Assembly (NCBI GenBank): GCA_029261995.1
Contig: JAJDAF010000026.1
Location: forward strand, 1 to 64,000
From: Candidatus Zhuqueibacterota bacterium
Lineage (GTDB): Bacteria; Zhuqueibacterota; Zhuqueibacteria; Oceanimicrobiales; Oceanimicrobiaceae
Direction of reading: 5' to 3'
Length of the DNA: 64,000 nucleotides
In this document: positions 34,920 through 43,609 of the stretch, in pieces
Layout of the letters: every line of letters starts with the position of its first letter
Position numbering within the stretch: the stretch's first letter is position 1
Position numbers and translations under genes: made by a program
Notes under the pieces: generated by a model
What the model was told of the DNA's origin: nothing
The model's input: the letters and a program-made list of their open reading frames with translations, nothing else
The model's database searches: none

Positions 34920-37826
34920 CTAAACCGCCTTTCGCTGCAGCGTGACCCGTAAGCCGTTGCCGTTGTCCATAAGGATTTTGCCTCCGATCCTCTCTGCGCG
35001 CATGTGCATATTCCTGATGCCACCACGACGCGACGCGCTCTTGGTCGTCATGCCGATGCCGTTGTCCTTCACCACCATCGAGAAATCATTCTTCGTATTC
35101 TTGACGGAAATTTCAACTGCGCTAGCTGAGGAATGTTTGATGATGTTCGTGATTGTTTCTCTGTAGATCAAGTAGATATTTTGCCTCAAATCCACGGGCA
35201 GGGCCTTTGACTCATCCAGCCCGGACACCTCAAACTGGTAAGCGATCTCAGCCGGAGCAAGGGTTTGATGGGCATGGTCTTTCATCCGGCCCAGCAATTC
35301 ACCAACGGTGTCGTTTCGGGCATCGATGGACCAGACAATGTCAGCAAAAGTCTGAGTGACTTCGCGGCTCAGGCGACCAATCTTGCTAGCATGCTGACTG
35401 GCTTTTGAGGCATCATCGGTGGCGAGAATGACTTCCGAGCTGAGTCCGATGTGGGTCAGAGTGGCTCCGATATCATCGTGTAAATCACTGGCAATTCGCG
35501 TTCGCAGCTGCTCCAAAGCAAGAAGCCGGGAAACTCGAACCCGATAGGCCAGCCAGGCCAAACCGAGCAGGCTGAGCACCAGTGCGGCCCGGAACCACCA
35601 TGTTTTCCAGAATGGCGGTCGTAGCAGAAAATCAAGCTGGGCCGGCTTACTCCAGGCTCCGGATTCGTTGCGGGCGCGAACCTCGAACACATAGTCGCCG
35701 TCGCCCAGATTTGCGTACTGAACCGTGTTGTCAACGCTGGCGATCCAGTCCTTGTCAACGCCTATCAGGCGGTGTTGCAGCCGCACCCGCTCCGGCGCAC
35801 CGAGATTGATGCCAACAAAATCGAAGCTCAAGAAATTCTGATCGTGCGTGAATCTGCGAGCGTCAGGTTTCCGCCAACCGTTGAGCGCCTGACTAAACAA
35901 TCGCATGCCAGTGATGTGGGCTCGGGGAGGCAACGAATTGGAGCGGTCCAGGCTGGCATCGTAACAGGTGACACCGTCTGCCGTGCCGATCCACGCCCGG
36001 CCATCGCTACTGACGAACAGGCCGCCGGTCACGCTGTCGCTCCCCAAACCATTTCGTGAATCGAGAAGCCGAATCATTCGGTCTCCGTTCAGATTCTGCA
36101 CAATATTGACGCCTTTTGCAGTATTGAGATAGACTCGGCCGGAGTCGTCGCCGGTGATGGCATAAATAATGTTGCTGGCCAGACCGGATGTAACATTCAG
36201 GTTTTCAAAGTCACCATCTTGCCAGATGCTCAAACCCGCTCCCCAGGTGCCAAAAACAATAGCGCCGCCAGAGTGCTGAAAAATGCTGGTCACGCTGTTG
36301 TTTGCCAATCCATCGGCGGCGGTCAAAGGAGGCAAAAAGTTACCCTGCTGGAAACGACTCACGCCACTTCCGGGACATGAAAAATATAGCGTGCCATCGG
36401 CGTCTTCGTAAACAAACTCGACGCTATTGCCGGCAAGACCGTCTTCGGTCGTGAGGGTTTTGTGGTATTTCAGATTTCGGAACAGGGTCACACCGCCTTC
36501 CCAGGTGCCAACGTACAAGGTGCCGTCCTGCGAGCCATGTACCGACTGCACACGATTTGTTCGCAACCCATTCCGCAGATTCAAAATTTTGAGAAGACGT
36601 CTGTCTTTGTAGACGGCAACCCCACCGTCGAAGCTGCCCACGAGAATTCGCCCACTGCTGTCTTCGAAGATGGAAGTGACTTGCTTGCCCACGGCATCAG
36701 GACCGTCTTCAAATGTATCAGGGAGAGCCTTGCCATCAAGAAAGACGGTACCGTGGTTGCGCGTGCCGGCATAGATGGTTCCCGTGGCATCCTGATGGAG
36801 GGCTGTCACAACTTTGCCCGGCAGTCCCGTTTGCTCGTTCCAACGCACGATCACTCCGGGGTGGTGCACGAAAACACCTGCGGTGCGGGTACCCAGAAAA
36901 AATTGACCCTGACCGGTCAGAAAAATGCTGCGCACGGATGGGTCTGCAAGACCGTGCTGCACGCCAAGCACCTTCTGCAACGTGTCCGACCGCAAGGTAA
37001 ACACACCATTTGAGGTTGCCAGATAGATAGTTCCCGAGGCACTCTCGCAGGTGTCGAAGACATCAAAATTCTTCAAACCGCCATCTTTGAACGATGCGAA
37101 GCGGCCGTTGTCATAGAGGGAAAAGCCGTCCCAGGTTCCGATGCAAAGCGCACCCGAACGTGTAAAGTCGATTGACCACACGTGGTCGTTAACCAGGCCA
37201 GCCTGCCGATTCAGAGACGCGATGAAGTTGCCATCCTTGTAGCGGCTAACACCGCCGCCCCAGGTGGCAAAATAAAGAGTGCCGGTCGAATCTTCGGCGA
37301 TATCCATAACAATGCCGTTTGCGAGACCATCCTGCTCTCTTAGCGTGGTAACCAGGGTGTCTTGGTGAAACACACTTACTCCGCCACCCCAGGTGCCGAA
37401 GTAGGTCTTCTCATCCGATGCCAGGTGAATCGCCAGCACATTGTCATTCGCCAGACCGCTGCTCTCATCAATTATTCTGGTGGCGACGCCATCTTCGATA
37501 AATGCTATCCCGGCTCCGGTTGCCACGATGATTTGTCCCCGCTCGTCTTCAACAATGTCGTTCACGGTCGAAGCCGGCAGGCCATCCTGTGTCTGAAGAC
37601 TGAGCCAGTGCAATCCATCCCAACGGCTCAGACCGCCATTTGTGCCAATCCACAAGTAGCCCCGGCTGTCCTGAAACATGCACTTCACGCTCGGATGCAC
37701 CAGGCCATCCTGCACTCCGATAGTCTTCTGAATCTTGATTTGCGAGAAGCCGAGCGTTGTAAGAACAAAACTCACGTGAACGACGGTGAGAAAAAGGGCC
37801 CGGCTCCGGTTGGATAAATTCAGCAA
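34920..37826 (-). CDS. two-component sensor kinase with Reg_prop propeller and Y_Y_Y domain
   Basis: 968-aa membrane sensor. Signal peptide (about 1-28); about 14 Reg_prop repeats (two-component regulator propeller; recurring DGL..N.V..I..D..G..W/Y.GT.GG) to about residue 620; a Y_Y_Y beta-sandwich (residues about 670-735); one TM helix near 748-768; a HisKA_3 dimerisation domain (SDLHDDIGATLTHIGLSSEV, His is the phospho-acceptor); and an HATPase domain (DNGIGMTTKSASRRGGIRNMHMRAERIGG). It senses an outside ligand, perhaps a polysaccharide or peptide, and phosphorylates the LuxR-type regulator 2 bp downstream. The start codon is TTG after AGGAG. Confidence 0.92.
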   Translation of the reverse strand: MLNLSNRSRALFLTVVHVSFVLTTLGFSQIKIQKTIGVQDGLVHPSVKCMFQDSRGYLWIGTNGGLSRWDGLHWLSLQTQDGLPASTVNDIVEDERGQIIVATGAGIAFIEDGVATRIIDESSGLANDNVLAIHLASDEKTYFGTWGGGVSVFHQDTLVTTLREQDGLANGIVMDIAEDSTGTLYFATWGGGVSRYKDGNFIASLNRQAGLVNDHVWSIDFTRSGALCIGTWDGFSLYDNGRFASFKDGGLKNFDVFDTCESASGTIYLATSNGVFTLRSDTLQKVLGVQHGLADPSVRSIFLTGQGQFFLGTRTAGVFVHHPGVIVRWNEQTGLPGKVVTALHQDATGTIYAGTRNHGTVFLDGKALPDTFEDGPDAVGKQVTSIFEDSSGRILVGSFDGGVAVYKDRRLLKILNLRNGLRTNRVQSVHGSQDGTLYVGTWEGGVTLFRNLKYHKTLTTEDGLAGNSVEFVYEDADGTLYFSCPGSGVSRFQQGNFLPPLTAADGLANNSVTSIFQHSGGAIVFGTWGAGLSIWQDGDFENLNVTSGLASNIIYAITGDDSGRVYLNTAKGVNIVQNLNGDRMIRLLDSRNGLGSDSVTGGLFVSSDGRAWIGTADGVTCYDASLDRSNSLPPRAHITGMRLFSQALNGWRKPDARRFTHDQNFLSFDFVGINLGAPERVRLQHRLIGVDKDWIASVDNTVQYANLGDGDYVFEVRARNESGAWSKPAQLDFLLRPPFWKTWWFRAALVLSLLGLAWLAYRVRVSRLLALEQLRTRIASDLHDDIGATLTHIGLSSEVILATDDASKASQHASKIGRLSREVTQTFADIVWSIDARNDTVGELLGRMKDHAHQTLAPAEIAYQFEVSGLDESKALPVDLRQNIYLIYRETITNIIKHSSASAVEISVKNTKNDFSMVVKDNGIGMTTKSASRRGGIRNMHMRAERIGGKILMDNGNGLRVTLQRKAV

Positions 37827-37957
37827 TGAATCTCCTGCAAAGATATTTACGTCGTGGATTTTATCTACATCCTACCAATCAAAGATAGATTTTGTTCACG
37901 AAGATGGGGATTGAGCATACCGGGCAGACTGCCGAGATGCGAACGAGTTAGACTTTC

Positions 37958-37986
37958 TTGACTTGTATCGCTCTCACGACTACATT
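37958..37986 (+). promoter_or_regulatory. promoter of the GNAT gene
   Basis: TTGACT at 37958-37963, 17-nt spacer, TACATT at 37981-37986, predicted start near 37993. This places the longest in-frame start (37958) inside the promoter and supports a start codon at 38006 or 38039. Confidence 0.6.
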
Positions 37987-38038
37987 GAGACATGGCAACG
38001 GCCGAATGACGGGAGTAGAAAATGGTTCCGAGCAAAAC

Positions 38039-38566
38039 ATGACTTTCAAATACGAGATACGCCAAGCGCGCCAAGAAGAACTTGCCGAGCTTCCGGAGTT
38101 AGAGAAAGCGGCGGGCCAGAGATTCGCACGAATCAGGAAGCTCAAAGGGCTGTCCCTCGATGTGACTCGCATGGTTGAGCTAATGGAAGCATGCTCAGCA
38201 GGGCATGTGTGGGTAGTGGAACTCGCCGCCAGCAGCCGTACCATCGGCTTCGCTTACGCCTCGGTCCTGGATGGCAATCTCCACCTGGAAGAGATTGATG
38301 TGCTTCCGGAGTTTGGTGGCAAGGGCATCGGCGCAGCCCTGGTCAGGTTAATTGCGGACTTCGCCCGGCAATCGGGCTATCCTGCAATGACGCTGACCAC
38401 CTTTCGCGACGTCACCTGGAACGCACCGTTTTACGCAAAACTCGGCTTTCATGTTCTTGAGCCGGCAATACTGACACCAGGTCTTGCCGACTCATTTCGG
38501 GAAGAAGAGCGACGTGGACTACCGAACGAACTGCGCGTCGTCATGCGCCTGGGTTTGGGGGACTAA
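38039..38566 (+). CDS. GNAT-family N-acetyltransferase
   Basis: 175-aa acetyltransferase with start ATG 38039 (ATG 38006 would add 11 residues). EIDVLPEFGGKGIGAALVRLIADFARQSG is acetyl-CoA motif A (G-K-G-I-G), and MTLTTFRDVTWNAPFYAKLGFHVL is the following helix/strand with the typical NAPFY-KLGF motif. Such proteins often acetylate amines, antibiotics or ribosomal proteins. The promoter at 37958 is inside the longer frame, which rules out the upstream start. Divergent from the sensor kinase gene. Confidence 0.85.
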   Translation: MTFKYEIRQARQEELAELPELEKAAGQRFARIRKLKGLSLDVTRMVELMEACSAGHVWVVELAASSRTIGFAYASVLDGNLHLEEIDVLPEFGGKGIGAALVRLIADFARQSGYPAMTLTTFRDVTWNAPFYAKLGFHVLEPAILTPGLADSFREEERRGLPNELRVVMRLGLGD

Positions 38567-38968
38567 GCCACACGAACGCAGCCCACGCTCGCCATCACAA
38601 ATGGTTCTGCTCTTGAATCACATTCCCAATCTCTTGCTGCTAAGCAATACAAACTATGCTGATAACGAGAGCAAGGGGGGTACCTACCCAGGTACCCCTC
38701 CCCACCTCGGAGGTCCGCTGCCGGACCTCCGAGGTAGGCGGTCGGCCCTTTGACCTCGGCGTTCGAACCTAAAAGGTCCGGGATTGGGGCTCTGAGGTCG
38801 GCGGCTGCGCCTCAGAGCTCCGCCGTCGATGCTTTGAGCACCACAGTTGCACCTCCGACGGGCGATGCGGTACTATTCATGTCTGATGTGATGCGCCACC
38901 CGCCGCCGCAATATCGGCGACGAGTGGCGCGGGGATGTGGGGGATGTTTCTGGCGGTTGCTAAACAAA
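38567..38968. repeat. palindrome-rich intergenic region
   Basis: No supported gene. Perfect inverted repeats: 38677-38685/38690-38698 (GGGGTACCT, 4-nt loop) and 38704-38717/38722-38735 (ACCTCGGAGGTCCG, 4-nt loop). Then come two 21-22-bp GC-rich units, CTCTGAGGTCGG... and CTCAGAGCTCCG... (about 38779-38822), and an imperfect hairpin closed by GCGCCAC/GTGGCGC (about 38895-38930). The CTCTGAGGTCGG core is the reverse complement of the unit of the minisatellite at 61567. It looks like a decayed repeat element rather than a gene. Confidence 0.6.
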
Positions 38969-39436
38969 TCAGGCTTTGATGTACACCGTCACTTGAGTAG
39001 CGGGCAGTTCGTTGCCATCGGCAGCGAAATCGAATTCTACGTCTCTGTCGGTTGTCGTTAATCTGTTTCCTGCGAGTGTGAAGTCTAATTCGACTTCAAA
39101 GTTGAACAGGTCCTCCAACGTTACAATCAACTTGCTGCCTGCGACCCTCGCCGGTCCTTTGAGCGTGATACTGCCGCCGGATGCGGAGATCGTCATTTCA
39201 AACCTGCCGTCCGAGCTGAATTTCAGCCTGGTCTGCTGGCCTCTTGCCACAGCATCGACCCTTTGCGACGTGTTCGCTTTGTTGGTGAATACATCCTCAA
39301 TCGCGTTCCAGGTGCCGACAAGGTCGTCGAACGTAGTAACGCCGTCGTCTCCGCTAACGGGATTGTCATCGCCGCCGCAGGCAAACGAAAGGCCTGTCAC
39401 CAGAACTGCTAACAAGAACAGATGAGAGCGTTTCAT
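38969..39436 (-). CDS. lipocalin-like lipoprotein
   Basis: 155-aa lipoprotein. Signal peptide with lipobox LSFACGG, then an acidic linker and a single beta domain starting FDDLVGTWNAIEDVFTN and continuing with LKFSSDGRFEMTISASGG and KLIVTLEDLFNFEVELDFTLAGNRLTTT, the pattern of lipocalin-like domains in FCB genomes. ATG 39436 follows AAGGAGA; the frame upstream to 39649 overlaps the next gene and is not used. Function unknown. The OMP gene lies about 95 bp upstream on the same strand. Confidence 0.8.
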   Translation of the reverse strand: MKRSHLFLLAVLVTGLSFACGGDDNPVSGDDGVTTFDDLVGTWNAIEDVFTNKANTSQRVDAVARGQQTRLKFSSDGRFEMTISASGGSITLKGPARVAGSKLIVTLEDLFNFEVELDFTLAGNRLTTTDRDVEFDFAADGNELPATQVTVYIKA

Positions 39437-39530
39437 GATATTCTCCTTGAATCGAATGAGTAAATGGTTAAGTGAATTGGTAGCCAACATGATATAGTCA
39501 GGCACAGGCCACCTTTCCAAAACACTGACG

Positions 39531-40067
39531 TTAGAATGCGGCGCCCAGGCTGATCCCGAACCATGTTGAAAATCCATCTTTGTTGTAAGCGGGTGTAAAC
39601 CCGACTCGGAAAAGGAAGCCGCCGTCCAGCGGTTGGATGCGGTAGCCAATAGTTCCCGTCGCCGACAGGCCTTCGCCGCTTACCCCTCCAACACCGTCAA
39701 CATCTGCCGACGCGAATGCAGCCATGGCGCCTATCCCCAGTTCAAGGCAATTTTTACCTTGTCCGACGAGATAATTGGTCATGAGACTCAGAGTTGAAAC
39801 GCCAATCTTCCCATCGGCATCGGGGTCCTGATCCAGAGTTGCGATGTCAAAACCAATACGCGAAACACCCAAACGTACCCCAAAATTGTTGCTGAGCATC
39901 CGGTCGTAATTCAGCGAGTACAGTCCGCCATTACCTAGCAGTTCCAGGTACATGCTGTTCTTGGCCCGACGCTCAAGTTGCGCAAATGCCGGATTCGAAG
40001 AGCCCGCCACAGCCGCGACGACAACCGCGCACAATAGTAGAGATGAAAATAATGATCTCCGTTGCAT
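39531..40067 (-). CDS. small outer-membrane beta-barrel protein
   Basis: 178-aa exported protein: signal peptide ending NPAFAQ, then about eight amphipathic beta strands (MYLELLGNGGLYSLNYDRML, FGVRLGVSRIGF, LSLMTNYLVGQGKNCLELGIGAMA, GTIGYRIQP, LFRVGFTPAYN) with terminal aromatic SLGAAF, the usual outer-membrane insertion end. GGAGG precedes the ATG. Precedes the lipocalin-like gene; possibly one transcript. Confidence 0.8.
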   Translation of the reverse strand: MQRRSLFSSLLLCAVVVAAVAGSSNPAFAQLERRAKNSMYLELLGNGGLYSLNYDRMLSNNFGVRLGVSRIGFDIATLDQDPDADGKIGVSTLSLMTNYLVGQGKNCLELGIGAMAAFASADVDGVGGVSGEGLSATGTIGYRIQPLDGGFLFRVGFTPAYNKDGFSTWFGISLGAAF

Positions 40068-40391
40068 TTTGACCTCCTTGTTGGAGTTAATGTTTGTTCC
40101 CTTGTGGAACGTTTGTCCTTTGAAAGTTAACTCTCATGCGGTGGATAAGCCAAAACACGTGCCATCCAGGAATCGATTGTTCCCGTTTGTCATAAGACCA
40201 TGAAAAACAAGAAGATCGCTGAGATCGGAGAGAAGATTACAAAGATGGCGCCCTACATGGAAAATTGACAGAAATTTGTGAGTAGCGTCAGGTTCCTTGT
40301 TTTTAAAAGACTTGTCATTGAGAGAATTGGTGACGCTCTTCCTCGAAGGTGCGCCAAATCTCGTCTTCAAGAAGTTGAAATGAGTTTCTTC

Positions 40392-40420
40392 TTGACTGCG
40401 GAACGTCAATTTAGTATAGT
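40392..40420 (+). promoter_or_regulatory. strong promoter of the STK-TPR/peptide unit
   Basis: TTGACT at 40392-40397, 17-nt spacer, TATAGT at 40415-40420: the best -10/-35 pair in the window. Transcription would start near 40427, 111 nt before the kinase ATG. The rest of 40068-40391 contains no supported gene. Confidence 0.7.
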
Positions 40421-40481
40421 GACAGAGAGCTATTTCATTTTCTTAGTCTGCCAAGCGTAGATCAAATGAGATTTCAACCTG

Positions 40482-40515
40482 AAAAGCGTCCTGATCTGCG
40501 ATGGGCGCTTTTTTT
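40482..40515 (+). terminator. attenuator-like hairpin in the kinase leader
   Basis: AAAAGCGTCC (40482-40491), 11-nt loop, GGGCGCTTTT (40503-40512) with a G-T pair, running into T7. It lies between promoter and start codon, 22 nt before the ATG, so it could prematurely terminate transcription of the kinase mRNA. Confidence 0.6.
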
Positions 40516-40537
40516 GATCTCGGGATGAGTCGAAATC

Positions 40538-43288
40538 ATGATTGGTCAAAGGATTTCGCATTACGAAATAGTCGCGAAGCTGGGTAGCGGCGCCTCGGGT
40601 GAGGTTTACAAAGCAAGAGACCTGAGCCTGAATCGATTTGTGGCGCTCAAATTCTTGAGGCACGATCAGCTACTGGACGAAGAATCACGTCTGAGATTCA
40701 AGAATGAAGCAAGAGCGGTTTCGACTTTGGACCATCCGAGTATCGCCACAGTCTTTGAGATCGACGAAATCGATAATTCTGTCTTCATCAGTATGGCCTA
40801 CTACGAAGGCACGACTTTGCAGCAGTTCCTTTCTCGCGGACCGCTCTCTTTTGACCAAATCCACTCCATCGCCATTCAAATTGTACAGGGGCTGACTGAA
40901 GCCCACGGAATCGCCGTTATCCACCGTGACATCAAGCCGGCCAATATCATTATTACGAAAACGGGTCAGGTTCGGATTCTCGACTTTGGTATCGCAAAAG
41001 TGTTGGGCAGCACACAAGTCACTCAGCAAGGCACCGTGCTTGGGACTTTGGCTTATATGTCTCCGGAAATGGTTCAGGGGCAGACCGTCGACCATCGAAC
41101 CGATATCTATTCATTCGGGGCCGTCTTGTATGAAATGATAGCTGGTGCGCAGCCCTTTGGCAGCGACTGCGGTATGAGTGTCATATATTCGGTAGTGAAT
41201 GAAGAGCCACCGCCACTGTTCGGCCTGCGGCCGGACACGCCGAGGCAACTGGAGGCTGTGGTTAATCGCGCGATGGCTAAAGATGTGTCTGATCGCTATC
41301 AAACGGCCCGGGATATCGAAACAGACCTTAGAGCGGTGCAGTTGCAGGGAGAGGGAGCTCCACGTGTGAGAAAGACAGGCCGCACGGTCCACCTGTCCCG
41401 CTGGCATTGGACAATACTTGGCGGCATTTTCTTGCTTGTTCTGCTGCTGTCAAGCCTTTTCGTCCTCAGACCGACTGACAGGCCAGGCGTGGAAATCGCA
41501 TCCATCGCAATCATGCCTTTTTCCTTTCAGGGGGATGAGGAATTGAGTTGGCTGGGCAAAGCCATGACCGACCTGGTGAGCACAAATCTGGCGGAGAGCG
41601 CTTCATTAAATGTTCTAGGGGCACGCGAGCGTCGTAAGATATTACGAGCGCGGGGCCTGGAGAATTCCGATTTGGATGAGAGTCAGGCATTGCAAGTTGC
41701 CCGCAAAGCCGGCATGGACGCAGTCTTATTAGGCAGTTTAAAAAAGACGGGGGAAATCATAGGCGTGACCGGGCAAATCTTTGAGACCGAAAATGGTAGA
41801 CTACTGTCAAAACTTGACCCGCTGGAAAGCCCACAGGCTGAACTGTTTGATGCCGCTGCAAACACATCGTTGCAAGTGGTCGACGCGTTGCATCTTGAGG
41901 AGAAGAGCGTCGCCTCCGTTGATGTCGGTGAGCGGATGCCTTCATCGCTTGATGCCTTGCGTTACTATATAGAGGGCAGAGATGCTGCGCTCGATCTACG
42001 CTATGAAGAAGGCATAGAGAAGTTAACGAAAGCCATCAGTTTAGATTCTACGTTTGTGACCGCTTATTATTTCCTGGCATGGCAGTATGAGAATATAGGA
42101 AATAAAGCCAAAGCGATGGAGATTTTCGCTGAGGGCAGGCCGTATGTTTCTCACCTTTCTTTGGAAAAGAAACTTAGGTACCTCAGCGAAGAGGCGAGAC
42201 TCGATAGACGCTGGAAAGACCACAGTGCATATCTTGAACGACTAATAAAAATCAGGCCACACAATGCTGTCTTGTTATATAGCTATGCCAGAGTTCAATA
42301 TCTTCATTTCCGGCAAATAGATGTTGGTATCAACGCTTTGCTGAAATCGCTGCAATTAGATTCGACATATAGTGCCACAAATAACAGTCTGGGCTATGCT
42401 TACCTAGCAAAGGGAGACAAGGAGAAGGCTTTGGTGGCGCTACAACAGAACATCATTCGAAATCCCTCAGGCGTCAATCCACTCGATACGATGGCCGAAG
42501 CTCTCTTGTACATTGGTCGGTACGAAGAGGCTATTGCCCTCTGCGAACGCATCAAATCGAGCGAACCAGGTTATCAATATTCGAACCTTCGCTTGGCTAA
42601 GGCTTATTTGGCTCTAGGAAAATATTCTCGGGCATCTACAGTTCTGGATGATCATATGCAGCATGCGATGAGCTCCAGCTTTATGTCAAAGGGACAGTCG
42701 CTTCGGGCTTATGGACACTTCCTGAAGAATGAATTACAGACCGCATCTCAGGCCGCGGAACAAGCCATCCAGCTGGATTCTACCAATCTGGAAGGGCATT
42801 GGCTGCGTGGAAGAATCTTGTTGCGTCTTAACCTCGAAGACAATTTTCAGACTGAACTTGCTACTCTAAATCAGACCTTAGCCAGGAAACGAAGCCTCAA
42901 AGATGTGTGGTTGTTGCATCACCTTCGAGGGGAAGCAGCTCTGCAAGCCCATGATTTTGAAAGTGCCATTGAATCTTTTCAGAAAGCTATGAGCCTGGCG
43001 CCCCTTGATAGAGCCTTCTATTTCTCTGCCTTGGCGACGGCCTATGAGCAATCCGGTCAACTCCTGAGGGCAGTGAACCACTACAATTCGGCCCTAAGGT
43101 TTAATCCGAACGACGCGTTGAGCAACTTTAAGTTGGCGCGTACCTACGAGAAACTAGGAAGAATATCAGAAGCCTTAGCTGCCTACGGTAAAGTCCTTGA
43201 GGTCTGGTCTGGTGCAGACTATGGAATTAAGCATCTAATAACCGCCAAGGAAAAAGTTGCTTCCCTGAATGTAACATCAAGGAACTAA
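40538..43288 (+). CDS. Ser/Thr protein kinase with TM helix and TPR repeats
   Basis: 916-aa Hanks-type kinase. Kinase domain residues about 8-265: GSGASGEVYKARD glycine loop, VALKFL lysine, VIHRDIKPANIIIT catalytic loop, DFGIAK, GTLAYMSPE activation segment, DIYSFGAVLYEM. A TM helix at about 290-310, then an adenylate-cyclase-like/TolB-type periplasmic segment (IAIMPFSFQGDEELSWLGKAMTDLVS) and some 10 TPR motifs to the C-terminus. The kinase is cytoplasmic and the TPR part probably periplasmic. All catalytic residues are present. The mRNA leader has an attenuator-like hairpin. A 49-aa peptide gene follows 28 bp downstream. Confidence 0.93.
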   Translation: MIGQRISHYEIVAKLGSGASGEVYKARDLSLNRFVALKFLRHDQLLDEESRLRFKNEARAVSTLDHPSIATVFEIDEIDNSVFISMAYYEGTTLQQFLSRGPLSFDQIHSIAIQIVQGLTEAHGIAVIHRDIKPANIIITKTGQVRILDFGIAKVLGSTQVTQQGTVLGTLAYMSPEMVQGQTVDHRTDIYSFGAVLYEMIAGAQPFGSDCGMSVIYSVVNEEPPPLFGLRPDTPRQLEAVVNRAMAKDVSDRYQTARDIETDLRAVQLQGEGAPRVRKTGRTVHLSRWHWTILGGIFLLVLLLSSLFVLRPTDRPGVEIASIAIMPFSFQGDEELSWLGKAMTDLVSTNLAESASLNVLGARERRKILRARGLENSDLDESQALQVARKAGMDAVLLGSLKKTGEIIGVTGQIFETENGRLLSKLDPLESPQAELFDAAANTSLQVVDALHLEEKSVASVDVGERMPSSLDALRYYIEGRDAALDLRYEEGIEKLTKAISLDSTFVTAYYFLAWQYENIGNKAKAMEIFAEGRPYVSHLSLEKKLRYLSEEARLDRRWKDHSAYLERLIKIRPHNAVLLYSYARVQYLHFRQIDVGINALLKSLQLDSTYSATNNSLGYAYLAKGDKEKALVALQQNIIRNPSGVNPLDTMAEALLYIGRYEEAIALCERIKSSEPGYQYSNLRLAKAYLALGKYSRASTVLDDHMQHAMSSSFMSKGQSLRAYGHFLKNELQTASQAAEQAIQLDSTNLEGHWLRGRILLRLNLEDNFQTELATLNQTLARKRSLKDVWLLHHLRGEAALQAHDFESAIESFQKAMSLAPLDRAFYFSALATAYEQSGQLLRAVNHYNSALRFNPNDALSNFKLARTYEKLGRISEALAAYGKVLEVWSGADYGIKHLITAKEKVASLNVTSRN

Positions 43289-43316
43289 ACAAAAAAACAA
43301 AAAGGAGGTGATCATT

Positions 43317-43466
43317 ATGGCTAAACCAGTGGAAGAAAAGAAACCAGGTTTTTGGGAACGTATCGTTGCACCGTTTTCCCAAAAGGACAAAAAGAAACCG
43401 GCGAAGGAAGAACCAGAAGTGGAGGCTATGGCGGAGCCCAGTGTCGGCCCCCCAGATGGGGGCTAA
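43317..43466 (+). CDS. 49-aa lysine/proline-rich peptide ending in Gly-Gly
   Basis: Too short for usual gene finding. The ATG is preceded by AAAGGAGGTGATC (43301-43313), which matches the whole anti-Shine-Dalgarno tail of 16S rRNA, the strongest ribosome-binding site in the window. The product is charged and disordered-looking (MAKPVEEKKPGFWERIVAPF, then KDKKKPAKEE, EVEAMAEP) and ends SVGPPDGG. The last codons form a hairpin (GCCCCC-cagat-GGGGGC). No family recognised. The size, tail and position behind an STK suggest a kinase substrate, a modified peptide precursor or a tag-like protein (inference). Confidence 0.7.
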   Translation: MAKPVEEKKPGFWERIVAPFSQKDKKKPAKEEPEVEAMAEPSVGPPDGG

Positions 43467-43525
43467 ACTAGGCCTCACTGCAAAGGAACTGAAACCAAGT
43501 AACAACTACAGCGCTTGTGAAACTG

Positions 43526-43561
43526 GCAAATGCGGCCGCAGGTTTTGGCGGCCGCATTTGC
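43526..43561. terminator. 14-bp perfect hairpin between convergent genes
   Basis: GCAAATGCGGCCGC at 43526-43539 pairs with 43548-43561, loop 8 nt. It lies 60 bp after the peptide stop and 49 bp before the end of the convergent kinase gene, so it may terminate both. No strong T run follows on either strand. Confidence 0.6.
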
Positions 43562-43609
43562 ATTAGAAGGGGCGTTTTCACCGCACCAGGCAGACGCTAA
43601 TTCCGACCA

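Noticed and set aside
40134-40409. 91-codon minus-strand ORF upstream of the STK
   Set aside because: No ribosome-binding site and it overlaps the promoter of the kinase.
43317-43466. Pup/UBact identity for the 49-aa peptide
   Set aside because: C-terminus is PPDGG without the final Gln/Glu, and no Pup ligase, proteasome or Mpa gene is in the window; only the tag-like look is kept.
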